The notes under the pieces: generated by a model | Seen by the model: only the letters and a program-made list of their open reading frames with translations | What the model was told of the DNA's origin: nothing | The model's database searches: none | NCBI RefSeq assembly: GCF_000002985.6 | Contig: NC_003281.10 | Coordinates: forward strand, 11,098,001 to 11,162,000 | Direction: 5' to 3' | DNA length: 64,000 nt | Source of the DNA: Caenorhabditis elegans | Taxonomy: Eukaryota; Nematoda; Chromadorea; Rhabditida; Rhabditidae | Position numbers and translations under genes: made by a program | Shown: one piece after another, positions 59,801-64,000 of the stretch | Position numbering within the stretch: the stretch's first letter is position 1 | Layout: each line of letters starts with the position of its first letter

Positions 59801-61326
59801 AATTTGCCGGAAATGTTCAATTCCGGCAATTTGCCGGTTTGCCGGCAGTTTTCAATTCCGGAAATTTGCCGATTTATCGGAATTTTTAATTCCGCCCATT
59901 TGCCGGTTTGCCGGAAGTTTTTAATTCCGGCAAGTTGCCGAATTGCCGGAAAGAAATCGTTTGCCGCCCACGCCTGCAGTAGATTTCGAAATTTTCGGCA
60001 AGTTTATGCAACCGACGTTATTTTGGTTTTACCGGAAATTTGATATATTTGCAAAGTCACTAGACATATGCGATTCTCAGTGAAGGCTTTCCGACCAATA
60101 AGCGATCCGAGGTGGGCGTGACCAACATTGCTAATTGGTTGGCGGTCCCGATTTGAAGTGAAATTTCAATTTTCAGAAGTTTTCCGAAAAGAAAATAAAT
60201 AATTTTTTGTTCCAGAAAACCTCCTCTCGGCAGTGAACAATTACGGCGGTGATCATCACAAATCCGACTTGTCAAATGTGCTTAACTACTGTAAACGAGT
60301 GTTTGCAAGTTGTTCGAATACACGTCATCAATCGGTCATTTATTTGACAAACAATCGGAATCCATTTGAACGTGACGATTTTTTGGAATCTTCGCATTTT
60401 GTTAGTGGATTTTTTGGCGGGTTTTCGTGGAAAAAACACATAAAATATCGTTAAAAAATACAAAAAAAGAAACTTTAAAAAATCATAATATCCATGGAAA
60501 ATTAAATTTACTGACAAAATATATAAATTAGTGTTGTAGTCAAAAAAAATTCGGAAAACTATTGAGCACTTTTCCAATTTTTCCAACTGAAATGCAATCT
60601 TTCTTAGATATTATAGGAGCCCAAAATTCTGAGAATGCGTACTGTGCAACAGATTTGACGCGCAAAATGTAGCTATATCTCGTAGCGAAAACTACAGTAA
60701 TTCTTTAAGTGACTACTGTATCGCTTGTGTCGATTTACGGAAATCATTTATCAATCGATAAAATATTAAAAGAAAACACAAAAATGACAATTTTCTTTAG
60801 ATTTTCGTTTTTTTGTCACTTGTGTGTTTTTGTTTAATATGTTATTATCGATTAATAAATGTTTTCCGTAAATCGACACACAATCACTACAGTAGTCATT
60901 TAAAGAATTACTGTAGTTTTCGCTACGAGATATAGTTATGTTTTGCGCGTCAAATATGTTGCACAGTACGCATTCTCAGAATTTTGGGCTCCTATAATAT
61001 CTAAGAAAGATTGCATTTCAGTTGGAAAAATTGAAAAAAAGTGCTCAAAAGATTTCGGAATTTTTTTTTGAATAAAACACTAATTTCTATATTTTGTAAA
61101 TAAATTCAATTTTTCGTGAATTTTACGATTTTCGAGTAAATTTTAAGCGCTAAATTTTCAATTTTAAGCAAAATTATTTTTTTTTCTTCAGAAACGCACC
61201 AAAGCCGCGGTCACCAAAATTATCGGTGAGGGACATCGAAAGACGCTCGGTGAATTTTCGGTTATTATGTTGCCAGAGGATGGATATAAGCCACAGGATA
61301 AGGACGAGAAACGGAAGGAGCCATGG
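56827..61326 (+). CDS. cku-70: Ku70 DNA end-binding subunit, 5' part
   Basis: Four exons are in the window: 56827-57048, 57102-57204, 60216-60400 and 61192-61326, together 215 codons in frame; the gene continues beyond the right edge. The protein starts MDETRFEDDDFEGSTANKKY and then has YTFFIIDGNPAMFE, the beta-strand start of the Ku vWA domain. EFKLALKLILDEIVRVCCSR, NHIGVIVTST, LVPMGVLGQEEVNKIKEI, SDLSNVLNYCKRVFA and RHQSVIYLTNNRNPF follow, in the expected Ku70 order. Ku70 pairs with Ku80 as the ring that loads on broken DNA ends for non-homologous joining. Intron 2, between the second and third of these exons (57205-60215), is 3 kb and contains an antisense gene. The following introns carry foldbacks and tandem repeats. 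Confidence 0.92.
57480..58365. repeat. CGGCAA array, left of the nested gene
   Basis: Many imperfect units of about 60 bp read CGGCAAACCGGCAAATTGCC followed by GGAATTGAAAATTTCC. The orientation is the reverse complement of the array at 59390-59965, so the two arrays form very large inverted repeats around the nested minus-strand gene. Confidence 0.85.
58609..59199 (-). CDS. Intronless coiled-coil (BAR-like) protein nested antisense in cku-70
   Basis: A single open frame of 196 residues starts at MFSRLKQKVKEKTGRSKATV. A start further upstream would need an implausible lysine-rich extension with no splice or trans-splice signal. The protein is almost all helix: VLPAEIDEALIYFKSLKPRV, LYKHMANLNDVANWQVKANF, VESMDKVLAICERYKAFTQN, then LNKTRLDMDSAANKYASND and REFEVACDRMRELAISIQTI. 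Helix lengths and the basic N-terminus suggest an amphiphysin/BAR-type membrane-binding domain, slightly short at 196 residues. This is inference from pattern, not a recognised gene. It is single-exon in a genome where most genes have introns, which fits a retrocopy. Confidence 0.7.
   Translation of the reverse strand: MFSRLKQKVKEKTGRSKATVLPAEIDEALIYFKSLKPRVQDLYKHMANLNDVANWQVKANFSGPLENYALLGDRINVQPFINCVDTRMEAEVESMDKVLAICERYKAFTQNESKLHTNTIANLNKTRLDMDSAANKYASNDTDVNRTRFDDATREFEVACDRMRELAISIQTIEETHSMWQDELMREIKAGMRKPN
59390..59965. repeat. CGGCAA array, right of the nested gene
   Basis: Nine or ten imperfect units of about 55-65 bp read TTCCGGCAATTTGCCGGTTT followed by GCCGGAAATTTTC. It is inverted relative to the left array. 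Open frames rich in Cys, Arg, Phe and Pro across it are products of the repeat, not genes. Confidence 0.85.
60620..61005. repeat. Foldback in cku-70 intron 3
   Basis: GGAGCCCAAAATTCTGAGAA near 60618 pairs with TTCTCAGAATTTTGGGCTCC near 60993, and TCTCGTAGCGAAAACTACAG near 60678 with its complement near 60912. The centre is near 60810. It is the best copy in this window of the family at 38150-38485. Confidence 0.85.
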
Positions 61327-62159
61327 GTACTCTACTGTGCAGGAAAAATAAATCGATAAATTTTTAAATTTTTCCGAAAAAAAAAGTGTTTTCTTTTCGA
61401 AAAATCTAGCTTTTTTAAAGCGTGAAAATCATAATTTTTTGGTTTATTTTTTTTTCCTTTTTTCTATTAAAAAATTAATTTTTTGAGGAAAAGTCTTCAA
61501 AAATAAATTTTAAAAATCGATTTTTGAATAAAACAGATGTTAAAACTAAACCAAAATTATTTTTTCCCCGGTTTTTCGAATAAAAAGGGTTTTAAAATAT
61601 ATTTTTTTGTTTTAATTAAAAAGGTTTTTTTTTCATCCGAAACCCCGGGAAAAAATTTAAAAAAAAACGGAGATTTAACGGATTTCCGAATTTTTAAATA
61701 ATTATCGCTTTTACGATTCCTCTGAAAATTGATACTTTTTTAAAAAAATTTAAAAAAATGATTCGAATTTCGCAAAAAAAAAAACACTTTTTTTTCTCGA
61801 TAAAAACGAATTTTTCGAGAAAAATTTTTTTAAAGTTCAATTTAATTTTTTTTTACATCCTAAAAATGTGATACAATTCTAGAAAAAAAATAGTGAAAGA
61901 TTTTTTAAATTTTTTAAATTAATTTTTATGGCAAAAAAATCGTAAATCGGAAAAAATTGTGTCGGAAAATTTTTGATGAACAAATTTTTTTTTGAGATTG
62001 TAGAGAATTTTACGCAAAAAAAGTTTTTTTTTTTTTTGGAACTTTTCAAAAATAAATTGTTTAAAATTAAAATTAAAAAAAAATTATCATTACTTATATA
62101 TAAAAAAATACATGAGGGATGTTACAATTGTAGTTTGTAGTCTGTGACGTCACACTTGC

Positions 62160-62545
62160 AAGGTGTTTCCGGCTGTTGAAGGGATTGTGGGTTGGGGTTA
62201 GTGGTGGGATATGGTCGGGATACTGTAGTAGTACTGTAGGGGTACTGTAGGGTTACTGTAGGATTACTGTAGTTTTGGAAAAATTGACTTTTTGTCTTTT
62301 GAAGTGATATTGGTTTGAGGTTAGTGGTGGGATATGGTCGGGGTACTGTAGTAGTACTGTAGTAGTACTGTAGGAGTACTGTAGGATTACTGTATTTTTG
62401 AAAAAAATTGGCTTTTCGTCTTTTGAAGAGATATTGCTTTGGGGTTAGTGTCGGGATATGGTTGGGGTACTGTAGTTGTTCTGTAGAGGTACTGTAGGAG
62501 TACTGTAGGATTACTGTAGTTTGGGAAAAATTGACTTTTCGTCTA
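62160..62545. repeat. ACTGTAG-rich tandem repeat, three units
   Basis: Three direct units of about 120-125 bp each contain GGTTAGTG..GGGATATGGT, a run of several (G/A)TACTGTAG(T/G) motifs, and a TTGACTTTT(T/C)GTCT-type end. The same unit is at 29320-29430. It lies in the cku-70 intron that runs off the window. Confidence 0.8.
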
Positions 62546-62564
62546 TTGAACGGATATTGGAAAC

Positions 62565-62820
62565 TTTGAGAAAATTCCGGAATGCTCCAGAACCTTCTGG
62601 AAAATTCGAGAAAATTCTGGAATGTTCCAGAACCTTCTGGAAAATTTGAGAAAATGCTGGAATGTTCCAGAACCTTCTGGAAAATTTGAGAAAATGCTGG
62701 AATGTTCCAGAACCTTCTGGAAAATTTGAGAAAATGCTGGAATGTTCCAGAACCTTCTGGAAAATTCGAGAAAATTCTGGAATGTTCCAGAACCTTCTGG
62801 AAAATTCGAGAAAATTCGTG
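62565..62820. repeat. 40-bp tandem array of phased nGAAn pentamers (HSE-like)
   Basis: Six units of 40 bp, each eight alternating pentamers: GAATGTTCCAGAACCTTCTG followed by GAAAATT(C/T)GAGAAAAT(T/G)CTG. Read in steps of five, almost every unit keeps GAA or TTC, alternating orientation without a phase break. nGAAn alternation is the binding unit of heat-shock factor, so this is formally an extremely long heat-shock element. Confidence 0.9.
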
Positions 62821-63335
62821 GTGAGACCCTTCGTGGTGAGACCCTTCGTGGTGAGACCCATCTTGGCGAGACCCATAAGTTTTGGCGGGAAATTCAAATT
62901 TTCTGATAAAAATTTTTGGCGGGAAATTCAAATTTACTGAGAAAAACTTTTTGGTGGGAAATACAAATTTTCTGTGAAAAATTATAACGGGAATTCAAGT
63001 TTTCTGTGAAAAATTATAACGGGAATTCAAAATTTCTGTGAAAAATTTTGGCGGGAATTCAAAATTTCTGTGAAAAATTTTGGCGGGAATTCAAAATTTC
63101 TGTGAAAAATTTTGGCGGGAATTCAAAATTTCTGTGAAAAATTTTGGCGGGAATTCAAAATTTCTGTGAAAAATTTTGGCGGGAATTCAAATTTTCTGTG
63201 AAAAATTTTGGCGGGAATACAAATTTTCTGTGAAAAATTATAACGGGAATTCAAGTTTTCTGTGAAAAATTTTGGCGGGAATTCAAAATTTCTGTGAAAA
63301 ATTTTGGCGGGAATTCAAAATTTCTGAAAAAAAAT
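62821..63335. repeat. GAGACCC unit plus 32-bp TTTTGGCGGGAATTC array
   Basis: Positions 62818-62880 have four TGGTGAGACCC-type units. Next, about 13 units, 32 bp apart in the regular part, read TTTTGGCGGGAATTCAAAAT then TTCTGTGAAAAA. Most carry TTTTGGCGGGAA, which matches the E2F-type consensus (TTTSGCGS); some read TTATAACGGGAATTC. A shorter, looser version is at 30690-30830. Confidence 0.85.
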
Positions 63336-63500
63336 TCTGGAATGTTCCAGAAGTTTCTAGAAAATTCGAGAAAAGTCTGTAATGTTCCAGAACTTTCTAG
63401 AAAAATCGGGAAAATTCTCGAATGTTCCAGAATTTTCTAGAAAATTCGAGCAAAGTCTGGAATGTTCAATTCCCTGAAAAAATTCAAGAAACTTCTGCGA
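63336..63500. repeat. Second HSE-like pentamer run
   Basis: TTCTGGAATGTTCCAGAAGT and the following bases to about 63475 again alternate TTC and GAA every five bases, with a few substitutions. The unit is diverged from the 62565-62820 array, so it is a separate copy or an older part of the same element. Confidence 0.75.
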
Positions 63501-64000
63501 AGTTCTAGAACCTTTCAAGTTTTGATACTCCTAGAATATTCTGAAGTTTTAAGAATTAAAAAAAACCAGAAATTGTTATAGATAATTTCCAAAAACGCTC
63601 GCCAAAAACTTTCGGAAAGGACCGGAAAAAGTCTCATAAAAGTTCCAGGAAACTTGAGGTTTTAAAATTGTAATTGCTTAAAATTAAGTTTTATAATATT
63701 TTTTGTTTTATAATATATATATTAGTTTTATAATATATATTTTTATTATAGTTTTTATAATATATAGTTTTATAATATATATATTTTTTAAATTTATAAT
63801 ATTTATGTTGCTCGAAAACTTCCGGAAAACAAGGAAAAAAACGTTCCATCTGCAGTGAAATGCTTAGAAATTTCAGAATTTGATTTTAATTTTGAGTACG
63901 CCAGTCGGAGCACGCGCTTCAGCGCGTGCGAACGGCTGGTTAAAAAAAAAAAAATTAAAAAAAAAAAACAAAAAAAAAAAATTTAAAAATTTAAAAAAAT
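63501..64000. other. End of window: A/T-rich DNA and a GC hairpin
   Basis: TATAATATATAT runs lie at 63700-63800. At 63909-63930 GCACGCGCTTCAGCGCGTGC is a strong hairpin followed by CGAACGGCTGGTT and a long A-tract. This could be the hairpin near a Helitron-type 3' end, but no CTRR terminus is certain. No coding sequence is seen. Confidence 0.45.

Noticed and set aside
59262..60043. Long Cys/Arg/Phe/Pro-rich open frames, up to 220 residues, on the plus strand
   Set aside because: They are translations of the CGGCAA array and occur in several frames and on both strands, with unit-length periodicity. They are repeat artefacts.
62122..62931. A 269-residue minus-strand frame with repeated FSNFPEGSGTFQ units
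   Set aside because: It is the 40-bp and 120-bp tandem arrays read in one frame; units whose sequence is not a multiple of three shift, and there is no gene context.

Overview
The window looks like nematode nuclear DNA, almost certainly Caenorhabditis elegans. It is A/T-rich, introns end in the worm TTTTCAG acceptor, genes begin directly after a splice-acceptor-like tract (suggesting trans-splicing), and foldback elements are dense. Two neighbouring genes, DNA polymerase alpha catalytic subunit (pola-1) and Ku70 (cku-70), match a known C. elegans chromosome III neighbourhood from memory. No alignment was run, so all identities rest on reading the translations. No tRNA, rRNA or CRISPR array was seen.

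Layout. 1-8.4 kb is a rearranged partial duplicate of the 17.5-25.1 kb region. It holds repeats, an inverted 5'-truncated copy of an IPI1/TEX10-like gene, and a copy of a zinc-finger/RMD-like gene that has lost its first exon and gained a new C-terminus from antisense TEX10-like sequence. 8.4-17.5 kb is mobile-element territory with a nearly intact transposase-like gene (one internal stop) and an orphan 3' gene fragment. 17.5-25.1 kb carries the complete divergent pair: the zinc-finger/RMD-like gene on minus and the IPI1/TEX10-like gene on plus. 25.1-33.8 kb is mostly transposon debris, including a hAT-like element with an 8-bp target duplication and a Helitron-like repeat block.

33.8-43.6 kb is a nematode F-box/FTH cluster. 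Two paralogues of about 450 residues face each other tail to tail with nearly the same exon lengths, and an FTH (DUF38) gene lies between them. 44.4-55.9 kb is pola-1 in ten exons, with long introns full of foldback DNA. 56.8 kb to the end is the 5' part of cku-70. Its third intron holds an antisense intronless gene flanked by inverted repeat arrays. The intron that runs off the end of the window holds a large tandem-repeat block.

How they fit. IPI1/TEX10 (60S ribosome assembly), Pol alpha (replication priming) and Ku70 (end joining) are housekeeping functions. The F-box/FTH genes are a fast-evolving family. The most striking signal is the repeat block at 62.5-63.5 kb: hundreds of bases read as uninterrupted, alternately oriented nGAAn pentamers, the heat-shock-factor binding unit, next to a 32-bp array carrying an E2F-like TTTGGCGGGAA core.
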